Positions 46,801 through 54,364 of a stretch of 64,000 bases of DNA are shown piece by piece. Numbering within the stretch: position 1 is the stretch's first letter; each line of letters starts with the position of its first letter. A program made the position numbers and the translations under genes. Source of the stretch: Bacteroides sp. GTDB lineage: Bacteria; Bacteroidota; Bacteroidia; Bacteroidales; Bacteroidaceae. Location: contig JAFURM010000003.1 in assembly GCA_017471925.1 (NCBI GenBank), positions 1-64,000 of the forward strand, in the 5' to 3' direction. The notes beneath the pieces were generated by a model, which was not told the DNA's origin, searched no databases, and saw nothing but the letters and a program-made list of their open reading frames with translations.

Positions 46801-47319
46801 CTTCTTCCGGTAGGCGAAGCCATAACTGGAAATCTGGCTTCCGCCCTCGTCCGTAATCCGGCACTTCAGGGTGGCGCTGCTCTCCGTCACTTCCGTGCAT
46901 GTCGTTTCGGTCAGGATGGGCGCGTCATAGTCCTTGGTCTTGAACGACTTGATGGCACTGGCCACCCTGTTCTGGCCGTTGGAGGCATAGAACTGGTAGT
47001 AGTAAGTGGTGCTGGGTACAAGTCCCTCCAGCTCCACCGTATAAGAGGTTTGGGAGGTTTTGTAAGCTAGCACTACCTCCTTGCACTCATCCTTGGGCAT
47101 GGAGGAGACGGTGGAGTAGGTCAGTGCGTAGGTCTTGACGAATGAGGCATCACTCGTCTCGATAGTGCCTTTCACAGTTGCAGAGAGGCGGGTAATCTCT
47201 GTAGCCTCTTCTGCTCTTACAACCGGCGGAGTACTGTAAGGCGCGTCTTGCTCTGCACAGTTGGTCAGGCAGAGCATCAACAATGCCATTGCGTAAAATA
47301 GTAAATGGGTTCTTTTCAT
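43837..47319 (-). CDS. Surface lipoprotein with eleven fibronectin type III-like repeats
   Basis: A 1160-residue lipoprotein (lipobox LMLCLTNC, Cys about 21, then AEQDA). I count eleven repeats of about 100 residues, each with a GFVYS/GYY-like middle and a TTYYIRAYAKN strand. Repeats 5-6 and 7-8 are almost the same. It ends NIPSIDDKPSPDID. It likely forms a long rod on the cell surface. It lies 54 bases after the barrel gene and 29 bases before the LRR gene, both on the same strand. The partner is unknown. Confidence 0.87.
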   Translation of the reverse strand: MKRTHLLFYAMALLMLCLTNCAEQDAPYSTPPVVRAEEATEITRLSATVKGTIETSDASFVKTYALTYSTVSSMPKDECKEVVLAYKTSQTSYTVELEGLVPSTTYYYQFYASNGQNRVASAIKSFKTKDYDAPILTETTCTEVTESSATLKCRITDEGGSQISSYGFAYRKKDSNETERIVEATNKDAQGNFSQTIEGLDDSSEYEVRAYARNQRYSEPGYSEVIGITTSPPEIPVVAIGTLTADHKSIHITASLTNENDLTESITEVGFYWSKEADVPVNGSKKVIAELKKEERSFEATINDLEQNTVYYLKAYAVNKQTVTGYSDVKSVTTAESTAPVMGDIKVVSTAEKSLTLKAVIGHNGGHDITHIGYDLKTTEDGEATTTEVSKEKLAADGSFEFTVANLAPNTTYWLRAYAVNLVGTSHSAYIQATTTEQQVPTVTLTTGEVTSSTVSVIGKVTDKGGETALVKETGFVYSAITQEPTLETASKITLTDGKEDFMAVLERLTQGTTYYIRAYAKNDTKTGYSEMKSVTTERSTKPTMSALTLVSGAEKALVISGQVSDNGGHEITELGYYVQLLNSGNETKGEISLSRLSDDGNYQFTITGLNPSSTYQVRTYATNQIGTGYSEYLTATTTEQQVPTVTLATGEVTSSSISVIGKVTDKGGESALLKESGFVYSSTVKEPTLETGSKITLTDGKEDFAAMLEKLNQGTTYYIRAYAKNDTKIGYSGVKSVTTNRSAKPTLSVLTLVTATEKALVISGQVSDNGGHAITRLGYYMQSLSSGASEIREEIALDKLNDDGSYQFTVGGLSPASQYQIRAFAENEIGTGYSEYLLATTKAQEAPTVIATVETTTATSIALSAVITNNGSASATITEKGFVYSTTNNPPTLADTKVTVTESDFKTLLQNLTQSTTYYIRAYAKNETQTGYSEVISVTTSRSAAPTLSLVSVSEITENSAVVQGQITDNGGNNPTAIGFAYKMANGQETQVPLSLTELGNDNSFKTTLSNLSSNTLYQVRAFAVNKAGTGYSSDYTSFTTSELIAPKLTVATDSVSANFITLSAVIQSAGKEGDTIQEVGFVYSTTNSTPTVADTKVPCQVDGSSFGGTLSNLNDETTYYIRAYARNALTIGYSNVITAKTIVSNIPSIDDKPSPDID
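44806..46023 (-). repeat. 609-bp in-frame tandem duplication within the fibronectin-repeat gene
   Basis: The stretch CACCTGCTGCTCGGTGGTGG occurs at 45391 and 46000, 609 bases (203 codons) apart, with long near-identity on both sides. The duplicated block codes two fibronectin repeats (5-6 and 7-8). Limits are approximate. Confidence 0.82.
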
Positions 47320-47373
47320 GATGGTACATTATTATATATAGATTGTTCACTAATCATTAGCCGTCAGTCTTCG

Positions 47374-48222
47374 TCAGAACATGACGGCAATACCTACGGT
47401 CGCTTCCATATACTTGAACTGATTGGTTTGCAGACCGGCGGAAAGAGCGAAGTTCTTGAAGCGATAGATACCGCCCACTTCGGCCTCCAATCCCTTGGAG
47501 GTGTGTGCGTCGGCTTCGGCCCAATTGCCGTCCGCCATTTCCCAGGCACTCTTCTTGTAGCCATAGCCTATACCGGCATAGAGGTAGAGGGGGAGGATGA
47601 CGCGATACATACCACCGGCGGTGATGGCCAGACGACTTGAAGCTTTCTCTCCGGTGAACCACAGTTTCTCTCCTGTGCCGTCCAGCAGATAACCGTCCTT
47701 GTCGCAGGATAAGGTAGTGGCCTGTCCGGTGAAACTGTATTTCACCTTGGCATAGCCTCCCCACTTCTTGACAATGCCGACCATCAGACCATAGGAAGTC
47801 ACCTCGCCAATGCCCACTACCGGCATGACCAGTGTACGTGTCTTCTTGGCCTCAGAGACCTCCAGCTTCAGGGTCAGTTTGTAAACGACTTGTTTCTGGA
47901 TTCTTTCCGGAAACTCATAGCTCATGGAACCGAACTTGTCACTGCTGATGCGTATTTTACGGGTACCTGCCGTCAGATAGACCAATGCCTGACCGGATTC
48001 GTAAATAACATCTCCAATGATGTTTCCTGCGAACTTGAATGCTTTGGCGTTGGGTAAAGAAACCCGCAAAACGCCACATGGCTCATCATTCAAATCCACT
48101 CTTTCGTGGGTCCTGGCATATAGATCTCTCTCCAAACGCTGAAAGTTCACTACCTTCAATTCTTGAGCCTGTAAGAGCGACAAACATAGTATGCCTCCCA
48201 ATAGTAATAGATATCTTTTCAT
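47374..48222 (-). CDS. Outer membrane beta-barrel protein with PEGA-like N-terminal part
   Basis: A 282-residue protein with a signal peptide (MKRYLLLLGGILCLSLLQAQ). About 120 residues follow that look like a PEGA-type beta domain (LVYLTAGTRKIRISSDKFGS). The C-terminal half is a barrel (YGLMVGIVKKWGGYAKVKYS, LPLYLYAGIGYGYKKS) ending VGIAVMF. It is the first gene of the surface operon and may help place or anchor the two lipoproteins. That role is inference from gene order only. Confidence 0.8.
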   Translation of the reverse strand: MKRYLLLLGGILCLSLLQAQELKVVNFQRLERDLYARTHERVDLNDEPCGVLRVSLPNAKAFKFAGNIIGDVIYESGQALVYLTAGTRKIRISSDKFGSMSYEFPERIQKQVVYKLTLKLEVSEAKKTRTLVMPVVGIGEVTSYGLMVGIVKKWGGYAKVKYSFTGQATTLSCDKDGYLLDGTGEKLWFTGEKASSRLAITAGGMYRVILPLYLYAGIGYGYKKSAWEMADGNWAEADAHTSKGLEAEVGGIYRFKNFALSAGLQTNQFKYMEATVGIAVMF

Positions 48223-48267
48223 CTGGATATAGTTTATTAGTCCACCCGTTCATTCGGATAGACCGGG

Positions 48268-48297
48268 CAAATATAATATAAAAATCTCATAAACAAA
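48268..48297 (-). promoter_or_regulatory. Promoter of the three-gene surface operon
   Basis: On the minus strand TTTG (48294-48297), 18 bases, then TATATTTG (48268-48275). The first gene starts 46 bases downstream at 48222. Confidence 0.62.
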
Positions 48298-48408
48298 CTG
48301 TGTTTTTGCAGGAATCTTATAAATATTGTGCAATAATGGTAAAAAGGAAGAATGAGGAGGGAAGATAATGTTTGTTTTGCGTTTGTTTACACGGTATGGA
48401 GGCCCTAT

Positions 48409-48480
48409 GGCAATCGCTCCGATTCTCACTGGCAATCGGGGTGTTTCTCACTGGCAATCGGGTCGATTGCCAGTGAGAAA
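48409..48480. repeat. Intergenic tandem array of exactly 22 bp with terminal 17-bp hairpin
   Basis: GGCAATCG recurs at 48409, 48431 and 48453, so the period is 22. The common core is TCTCACTGGCAATCG. The last copy forms a perfect hairpin: TTTCTCACTGGCAATCG (48444-48460), loop GGT, and CGATTGCCAGTGAGAAA (48464-48480). There is no U-tract. Confidence 0.85.
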
Positions 48481-48628
48481 CTGGACGATTACTTTAGGGG
48501 TGTTTTAATGCGTTGATAATCAAGATGCTGTAAATTTCTGTGGTTTTTATGAAATAATGATACAAAATAAGGGGCTGGAGGAGGGAAAATATTGTGTATT
48601 TGTGTGTATTTATTATTTTGTGTTCAAC

Positions 48629-48694
48629 GAACATAAGTTCAAGTGTCCACGAACATATGTTCATTGCCCGCTGAACATATGTTCCCTGTGAAAG
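48629..48694. repeat. Intergenic tandem array, three units of exactly 22 bp with palindromic core
   Basis: Units begin at 48629, 48651 and 48673. The core GAACATATGTTC is a perfect 12-base palindrome in units 2 and 3 and has one change in unit 1. Ten bases of unrelated spacer follow each core. A partial unit (TGTTCAAC) precedes the first. It lies 24 bases past the stop of the flavodiiron gene. Confidence 0.85.
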
Positions 48695-48717
48695 CTCTTT
48701 TTGCAGACAAAATTGTT

Positions 48718-49902
48718 TCAAGCTTGCAGCGCAGCAGCCATGTCGCGGGCCAGGGCTTCGCACTGTTCGTAGATGGGGGTAGTCATGGCCTGCTTCATCT
48801 CTACAGGGGTGCCTATTTGTTGGAATTTGCTCTTTTCGGCAAACTCGGCGATGCGCTTCACGGCAGCACCGGCCCAGCAGAAGGAACCGAAATAGCCGAA
48901 CAGGCGGCCTTTCACTTCGCGCAACAGAATCTTGGAGAGCAAAGCTTCGATTTCGGGATAGAGTTGGTTGCTGTAGGTGGGACTGCCGATGATGAGTCCA
49001 CGATACTTGAAGATGTCGGCCAGAATGTAGGAGGGATGGCTGCGGCTGACGTTGTGAAGCACGATGTTGCGTACTCCTTGTGCAGAGAGTTCCTGGGCGA
49101 TGGCCTCGGCCATCTGTTCGGTGTTGCCATACATGGTGCCATAGGCGATGACCACACCCTCTTCGGCTTCATAGCGGCTGAGACGGTCGTAGACATTCAC
49201 CACGCGGGCTATCTGTTCGGTCCATACAGGTCCGTGAGTGGAGCAGATGGTGGTGATGGGCAGTGACCCTAACTTCTGGAGTGCCTTCTGTACGGGAGAG
49301 CCGTATTTGCCTACGATGTTGGCATAGTAGCGCACCATCTCTTCCCAATAGCGGTCGGTATTGATGCGGTTGTCTAAGAATCCGCCGTCCAGGGTACCGA
49401 AGCAACCGAAGGCATCACCCGAGAAGAGCACCCCGTCGGTCTCGTCGAAGGTCATCATCGTTTCGGGCCAATGCACCATGGGAGTGAGGTAGAAGCGCAG
49501 CCTGTGGTGGCCCAGGTTCAGAAGGTCTCCCTCTTTCACCACATATTGCTCACCGCTCACTCCATAAAAGCCCTGAATCATGCCGAAGGTCTGTTTGTTG
49601 CCCACGATGATGATGTCGGGATAGTGTTGCTTGATGAGTCGGATGGAGCCGGAGTGGTCGGGCTCCATGTGGTTGATGATGAGGTATTGTATGGGGCGTT
49701 CTCCGATGATGCCTTTAATCTTGCGCAGGAAAGGCTCGAAGTAGCAGGCATCCACAGTGTCTACCAGGGCCACGATGTCGTCATCGATGAGGTAGGAGTT
49801 GTAGGACACGCCATAGGGGAGCGGCCACATGTTTTCAAACAGGGATTTGTTACGGTCGTTGACACCCACGTAGTGGATTTTTCCTTTGATAGAAGTCTTC
49901 AT
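48718..49902 (-). CDS. Flavodiiron protein (FprA family A-type flavoprotein)
   Basis: A 394-residue enzyme with an N-terminal metallo-beta-lactamase-like diiron domain; the ligands are visible in INHMEPDHSGSI (H-x-E-x-D-H). A C-terminal flavodoxin domain follows (VVIAYGTMYGNTEQMAEAIA). It reduces O2 to water or NO to N2O using electrons from rubredoxin-like donors, protecting an anaerobe in the cytoplasm. No rubredoxin domain is fused. A minus-strand TATTTTTG at 49941-49948 is a likely -7 element. The 22-bp array at 48629 lies just past its stop. Confidence 0.94.
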   Translation of the reverse strand: MKTSIKGKIHYVGVNDRNKSLFENMWPLPYGVSYNSYLIDDDIVALVDTVDACYFEPFLRKIKGIIGERPIQYLIINHMEPDHSGSIRLIKQHYPDIIIVGNKQTFGMIQGFYGVSGEQYVVKEGDLLNLGHHRLRFYLTPMVHWPETMMTFDETDGVLFSGDAFGCFGTLDGGFLDNRINTDRYWEEMVRYYANIVGKYGSPVQKALQKLGSLPITTICSTHGPVWTEQIARVVNVYDRLSRYEAEEGVVIAYGTMYGNTEQMAEAIAQELSAQGVRNIVLHNVSRSHPSYILADIFKYRGLIIGSPTYSNQLYPEIEALLSKILLREVKGRLFGYFGSFCWAGAAVKRIAEFAEKSKFQQIGTPVEMKQAMTTPIYEQCEALARDMAAALQA

Positions 49903-49959
49903 GTTGTTTATCTTTTATCTATGGTTACGGTTACGGCCGACAAAAATAGTCTTTTTTTC

Positions 49960-50916
49960 TCACAAAACGTATTTGTCGCCCTGGCAAGCCCCTATTTCTT
50001 TCATTCTTTTTTGTATACGGTGGTTGAATTCATAGTTTTTCAGACCCCAATGGGGAGCAATTAACAGTTCTTGGGGGGACTGGGAGACAAAACGCTCCAG
50101 TACCAGGTCGGGACGCAGGTGGCGGATATACTCGATGACCAGTTCGGCATATTCGTCTGCTCCGAACAGGTGGAACTCTTCAGGGTGTCGTTCATACTCG
50201 GCGGCCATGCGCGTACCGCGAATCAGTTGCAGTTGGTGCATCTTCAGGGTATTCAAGGGGAGGCGTGAGAGGGCAATGGTCTGTGCCACTATCGCTTCGG
50301 GGCTTTCTCCGGGCAGTCCCAGGATGACGTGTCCGCCTGTGAGGAGTCCGCGGCCGGCCGTACGCTCCACGGTATCTATGGTGCATTGGAAAGTATGTCC
50401 ACGGTTGATTCGTTTCAGGGTGGTGTCCAAGGTGCTCTCTATGCCATATTCCACGAGAAGAAACGTGTGGCGGTTCAGCTCTTCCAGATAGTTGAGCAGG
50501 GTGTCTGGCATGCAGTCGGGACGGGTGCCGATGACCAGTCCAACGATGTCTTTCACAGCCAGGGCCTCCTCATACTTCCGTTTCAGTTCCTCCACTGCAC
50601 CATAGGTGTTGGTATAGGCTTGGAAGTAGGCCAGGTATTTCATCTCCGGATATTTGTAGGCAAAGAACTCCTTGCCCTCTTCCAACTGTCGGGTGATGGA
50701 CTTTTCCGTGCGGCAGTAGTCGGGGTTGAAGGTCTGGTTGTTGCAGTAGGTACATCCGCCGTGGCCCACGCTACCGTCCCGATTGGGGCAGGTGAAGCCG
50801 GCATTCAGTGAAATCTTCTGCACCTTGTGAGGGAAGAAACGCTTCAGGAAAGTGGGGAAGTCGTTGTAGAGGGGCGTTTGCTGGTTCATGGGCATTATCC
50901 GCTGGTTGGGTGACAT
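49960..50916 (-). CDS. Radical SAM protein, TIGR01212 (YhcC) family
   Basis: A 318-residue protein. The iron-sulphur Cys set appears as FTCPNRDGSVGHGGCTYCNN, the unusual long-spaced motif of the YhcC group. Further family blocks are YFQAYTNTYG, GTRPDCMPD and GGHVILGLPGESPE. The reaction is not established. ATG 50916 is listed; ATG 50889 (MNQQTPLYND) is an equally likely start. It follows the Sua5-type gene by seven bases, so the two are co-transcribed. Confidence 0.9.
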   Translation of the reverse strand: MSPNQRIMPMNQQTPLYNDFPTFLKRFFPHKVQKISLNAGFTCPNRDGSVGHGGCTYCNNQTFNPDYCRTEKSITRQLEEGKEFFAYKYPEMKYLAYFQAYTNTYGAVEELKRKYEEALAVKDIVGLVIGTRPDCMPDTLLNYLEELNRHTFLLVEYGIESTLDTTLKRINRGHTFQCTIDTVERTAGRGLLTGGHVILGLPGESPEAIVAQTIALSRLPLNTLKMHQLQLIRGTRMAAEYERHPEEFHLFGADEYAELVIEYIRHLRPDLVLERFVSQSPQELLIAPHWGLKNYEFNHRIQKRMKEIGACQGDKYVL

Positions 50917-50923
50917 TATGGTT

Positions 50924-51538
50924 TCAGCTCTCCTCTAACCAGCCGCATCCTTGGCGCACGATGGCCGGCTCATCACCGGTGCAGTCCACGATGGTGGAAG
51001 GCTCCAAGCCTCCTATGCCTCCGTCTATGACGAGGTCTACCCGCTCGCCCCATTTCTCGTCAATCAGTTCGGGGTCGGTGGCATATTCCGTCTCCTCGCC
51101 TTCGTCTAATGGCAGGGTGGTGCTCATCAGCGGAGCGTCCAGCAATCGGGCAATCTCCTGGATGATGGAACAGTCGGGCATTCGGATGCCCACCTCCTTG
51201 CGGTTACGGAAAATCTTGGGCAGCCGTGTGGTACCGTTCAGGATGAAGGTGAAAGGTCCCGGGAGGTTGCGCTTCATCAGTTTGAAGGTGTTGTTGTCCA
51301 TCTTGGCGTATTCGCTGATGCTGCTCAGGTCATAGCAGATGATGGAGAGGCTGTGCTTCTTGGGGTCGAGCCCCTTCAGTTGGCAGATGCGTTCAATGGC
51401 CCGCTCCTTCAGTCCGTGACAGCCGATGGCATACATCGTGTCGGTGGGAAAGATAACCAGACCTCCGTCATTCAGCAGGTCGATGATGCGTTGCAGGTCT
51501 TGCGGCGCATTGTTCTTGTTATAGAGTTTCAGGCGCAT
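50924..51538 (-). CDS. L-threonylcarbamoyladenylate synthase-type (Sua5/YciO/YrdC) protein
   Basis: A 204-residue YrdC-domain protein. FPTDTMYAIGCHGLKERAIE and ICQLKGLDPKKHSLSIIC contain the KxR-like and nucleotide-binding features of the family. YrdC/Sua5 makes threonylcarbamoyl-AMP for the t6A base of tRNA; the YciO branch has a weaker, less clear role. Without a search I cannot say which branch this is. A minus-strand TAAATTTG at 51567-51574 is a likely promoter element. Confidence 0.87.
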   Translation of the reverse strand: MRLKLYNKNNAPQDLQRIIDLLNDGGLVIFPTDTMYAIGCHGLKERAIERICQLKGLDPKKHSLSIICYDLSSISEYAKMDNNTFKLMKRNLPGPFTFILNGTTRLPKIFRNRKEVGIRMPDCSIIQEIARLLDAPLMSTTLPLDEGEETEYATDPELIDEKWGERVDLVIDGGIGGLEPSTIVDCTGDEPAIVRQGCGWLEES

Positions 51539-51604
51539 AAGGCGTATGGTTTTGAAGACTTTGGGGCAAATTTAGATAAAATCGGTGAGATTCCCTTTCT
51601 TTCG

Positions 51605-53347
51605 TTACCCCTTTCTTCTCTTCTTCTCCAGTTTTTTGATTTTCTCCCAGGCTTCCTTGAACTTGGGGCAGAGTGTGACGGCCTTCTCATAGTTCTTCAT
51701 GGCAGCCTCGGGCATATCATGTTTCAGACACTCATCGCCCAGGGTGATGTATTCACGGGCATACTTCACGAGTGCCTTCTCTTTTTCTAATGCGGCCTCT
51801 TTCAGCTCTTTTACCTCCTGGCGCAGCAGGTTGATGCTGTTCAGCTTGCGACGGATGAGACGTTGGGCGGCAGGCTTCTCAATGTCGTAGCGCGAGTGGA
51901 TGGCCTTGAAGAAGTCGTTGAGAAAGAGGTCGAAGTCGCCCCGGTCGAATGCTCGGGTGGCCGAGTGGTAGAGCACATCAGCCTGTGCCTGCTTCAGGGC
52001 ACGGTCTATGGCCTGACGGTTGTTGAACCGTCCGGCAAAGTTCACAATCTCCTGACGCACGAAGACGTCGTTACGGTTCACGGGCTTCTTCAGGTAGATA
52101 CCTTCCAGTGAGGTACAACGACTCAGGGCTACGTAAGCCTGTCCGCCGGCGAAGACCCCGCCGCTGAAGTCTATCACGGCACGACTGAAGGTGAGCCCCT
52201 GGCTCTTGTGGACGGTGATGGCCCAAGCCAACTTCACGGGAAATTGCCTGAAGGTACCCAACACTTCCTCTTCAATCTCCTTCTTCTCTTCGTTGTAGGT
52301 GTAGCGGATGTTCTGCCACAGTTCCTGCTTCACGTCGCATTCCCGTCCGTCATCGGTCATGATGTAGAGCACCTCTTCCATCGGGTCGAAGCCGGTTACG
52401 GTACCTATGGTGCCGTTTACCCATCGCTTCTCGAAGTCGTTCTTGATGAAGATGACCTGTGCACCGGGCTTCAGTACCAGTTCTTCGGAGGTAGGCAGGC
52501 TGCTCAGGGGGAAGTCTCCCTCAATGAGCCCGTAGAAAGTGACCGGCTCTCCCGGCAGTTCGGCCAGCTTACGCTCGTTGATATGATCCACGTTGTCGCG
52601 CCGGGTGGCCAGTGTGATGAACATCTCTTTCTCGCTTGGTGAGGGAGTGGGACCATAACGGGTGTTCAGCAGTTGCAGGTCGGTGGCGGCTATGCTGTTG
52701 TTGCGGATGCGGTCGAGCACTCCGATGAAGTTGGGGTCGCTCTGCCGGTAGACCTTCTGCAGTTCGATGGATACCAGGTCTATCTGGCTGAATACACGGG
52801 CCGAGAAGAAGTAGGGGGTGGGATAGAAGCGGTTCAGAATCTCCCGCTCATCGCCCTTCACCACCGGTTCCAATTGGAACACGTCGCCCACCAGCAACAA
52901 CTGCTTGCCACCAAAAGGTTCGCGGAGGTTGCGCGAATAGACCCGAAGGATGCGGTCTACGGCATCAATGATGTCGGCTCTCACCATAGAAATCTCATCA
53001 ATGATGACCAGTTCCAGCTCTTCCAACAGTTTGCGTTGAGGCTTGGTGTACTTGAAGAACTCATGGATGCGTCCCTTCTGCAGACTCAGGTTGGGGTCAT
53101 CGGGCAACAGCGGATGGAAGGGCAGTTTGAAGAAGCTGTGCAGTGTGCTGCCTCTCGCATTGATGGCCGCGATGCCTGTGGGAGCCAGTACCACGTGCTT
53201 CTTCTTGGTGTTCTTGCAGATGTACCGCAGGAAGGTGGACTTGCCCGTGCCGGCCTTACCTGTCAGGAACAGGGACTGGCGGGTGTATTGGATGAGGCTC
53301 AGGGCATCCTGAAACTCCTTGTTGTTGGTGTCGGGGCTGAAAGACAT
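51605..53347 (-). CDS. Pif1-like DNA helicase with C-terminal TPR
   Basis: A 580-residue superfamily 1 helicase. Walker A is LFLTGKAGTGKSTFLRY; Walker B is ELVIIDEISMVRADII; LLLVGDVFQLEPV and LQKVYRQSDPNFI are motifs III and IV. AWAITVHKSQGLTFSRAVID is near the C-terminal UvrD-like motif. The last 60 residues (LVKYAREYITLGDECLKHDM ... YEKAVTLCPKFKEAWEKI) form a TPR-like pair. It should unwind DNA 5' to 3', perhaps at G-quadruplexes or stalled forks. It is 37 bases downstream of the HAD gene. Confidence 0.9.
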   Translation of the reverse strand: MSFSPDTNNKEFQDALSLIQYTRQSLFLTGKAGTGKSTFLRYICKNTKKKHVVLAPTGIAAINARGSTLHSFFKLPFHPLLPDDPNLSLQKGRIHEFFKYTKPQRKLLEELELVIIDEISMVRADIIDAVDRILRVYSRNLREPFGGKQLLLVGDVFQLEPVVKGDEREILNRFYPTPYFFSARVFSQIDLVSIELQKVYRQSDPNFIGVLDRIRNNSIAATDLQLLNTRYGPTPSPSEKEMFITLATRRDNVDHINERKLAELPGEPVTFYGLIEGDFPLSSLPTSEELVLKPGAQVIFIKNDFEKRWVNGTIGTVTGFDPMEEVLYIMTDDGRECDVKQELWQNIRYTYNEEKKEIEEEVLGTFRQFPVKLAWAITVHKSQGLTFSRAVIDFSGGVFAGGQAYVALSRCTSLEGIYLKKPVNRNDVFVRQEIVNFAGRFNNRQAIDRALKQAQADVLYHSATRAFDRGDFDLFLNDFFKAIHSRYDIEKPAAQRLIRRKLNSINLLRQEVKELKEAALEKEKALVKYAREYITLGDECLKHDMPEAAMKNYEKAVTLCPKFKEAWEKIKKLEKKRRKG

Positions 53348-53384
53348 GGGGCGCAGGGTAGGGGAATGGTTGGGAAAACAGTTC

Positions 53385-54182
53385 TCATCCGGGCAATATT
53401 CCGAAGTGGTGCAGGGCGCGGGCTATGCCATCGTTGTCCACCGTGTCGGTCACATAGTCGGCTTCGGCCTTCACGTTCTCCTGGGCGTTGCCCATCGCTA
53501 TGCCTATGCCGGCATGGCGCAGCATGGGAATGTCGTTGCCTCCATCACCGAAGGCCATAGTCTCTTCCAGTTTCAGGCCGAAGTGGCTGATAATGGCATC
53601 CATGCCCCGTTGCTTGGTGTTGCCCTTGGCTGTTACGTCCACGAAAGCCGGATGCCAGCGGCCCACCTCGCAGCGCGAGAGATGAGGCCACAGTTCTGCC
53701 TCCTGCTCAGCATTCAGGAAGGGAGTAATCTGGAAAATCGGTCCGTTGCTCAGGGCCGTCTCTAACGGAGTGTCGGGGATGGGGGTAGTCACTTTCAGAT
53801 GTTCATGGAAAATCTGCTGTATCATGTTGCCGGGATGGTTGGCATAGATGTCGTGCTCGGAAACCTCGATACAGGGAATCCTGCGCTCGGCGCAGTAGCC
53901 GGTGATGGCCTTCACCTCTTCCATGGGAATGCTGCTCTTGTGAATCACCTCATCGCCCACGAAACAGTAGGCCCCGTTCATGGTGATGTAGCCGTCTATC
54001 AGTCCCTGTTCCTGCAGACGGTCCAGGTTGTTGATGATGACCTTGGGGCGTCCCGTGGCGATGAACAGTTGCAGGCCTCGTGCCTTGGCTTCGGCCAGGG
54101 CGTGCAGGGTGGAGGCCGGTACTTCGTGGGTGTGGAAGCTGACGAGCGTTCCGTCTATGTCGAAAAAGAGAGCTTTAGTCAT
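53385..54182 (-). CDS. Cof-type HAD-IIB family phosphatase
   Basis: A 265-residue sugar-phosphatase-like enzyme. The four HAD motifs are in order: FFDIDGTLVSF with the nucleophile Asp, LFIATGRP, VTAKGNTKQRG with the Lys, and MAFGDGGNDIPML with the metal-binding Asps. The C2B cap lies in the middle. Substrates of this family are usually sugar phosphates or nucleotides. It starts from a consensus promoter (54203-54234) and leads the helicase gene. Confidence 0.92.
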   Translation of the reverse strand: MTKALFFDIDGTLVSFHTHEVPASTLHALAEAKARGLQLFIATGRPKVIINNLDRLQEQGLIDGYITMNGAYCFVGDEVIHKSSIPMEEVKAITGYCAERRIPCIEVSEHDIYANHPGNMIQQIFHEHLKVTTPIPDTPLETALSNGPIFQITPFLNAEQEAELWPHLSRCEVGRWHPAFVDVTAKGNTKQRGMDAIISHFGLKLEETMAFGDGGNDIPMLRHAGIGIAMGNAQENVKAEADYVTDTVDNDGIARALHHFGILPG

Positions 54183-54202
54183 GAATGATGTATTTCAGTG
54201 CA

Positions 54203-54234
54203 CAAAAATAGGTAAAAGTGGAGATTCTGACAAA
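54203..54234 (-). promoter_or_regulatory. Consensus promoter of the HAD-helicase operon
   Basis: On the minus strand TTTG (54231-54234), 20 bases, then TATTTTTG (54203-54210), 20 bases before the start at 54182. Confidence 0.68.
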
Positions 54235-54326
54235 ATATTCCGCTATTTCCGACTTTTTGTACGTAATTACATGCAAAAGTCCAATATCTCCATCCGTTCT
54301 TGCTTCGCTGTTTTGAAAAGAAAACA

Positions 54327-54334
54327 TATATTTG
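54327..54334 (+). promoter_or_regulatory. Bacteroides -7 element of the glycoside hydrolase operon
   Basis: TATATTTG at 54327-54334, 30 bases before the ATG at 54365. The -33 box is not clear, which may mean an activator is needed. Confidence 0.5.
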
Positions 54335-54364
54335 CACAGTTTTATTTTATATAATATATGTATC

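Larger units (their letters stand above)
48223..48717. other. Intergenic region between the surface operon and the flavodiiron gene
   Basis: About 495 bases without a supportable gene. From left to right it holds the promoter of the surface operon (48268-48297), the 22-bp array and hairpin at 48409-48480, an AT-rich middle, and the second 22-bp array at 48629-48694. Small frames here have no family features. Confidence 0.6.
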
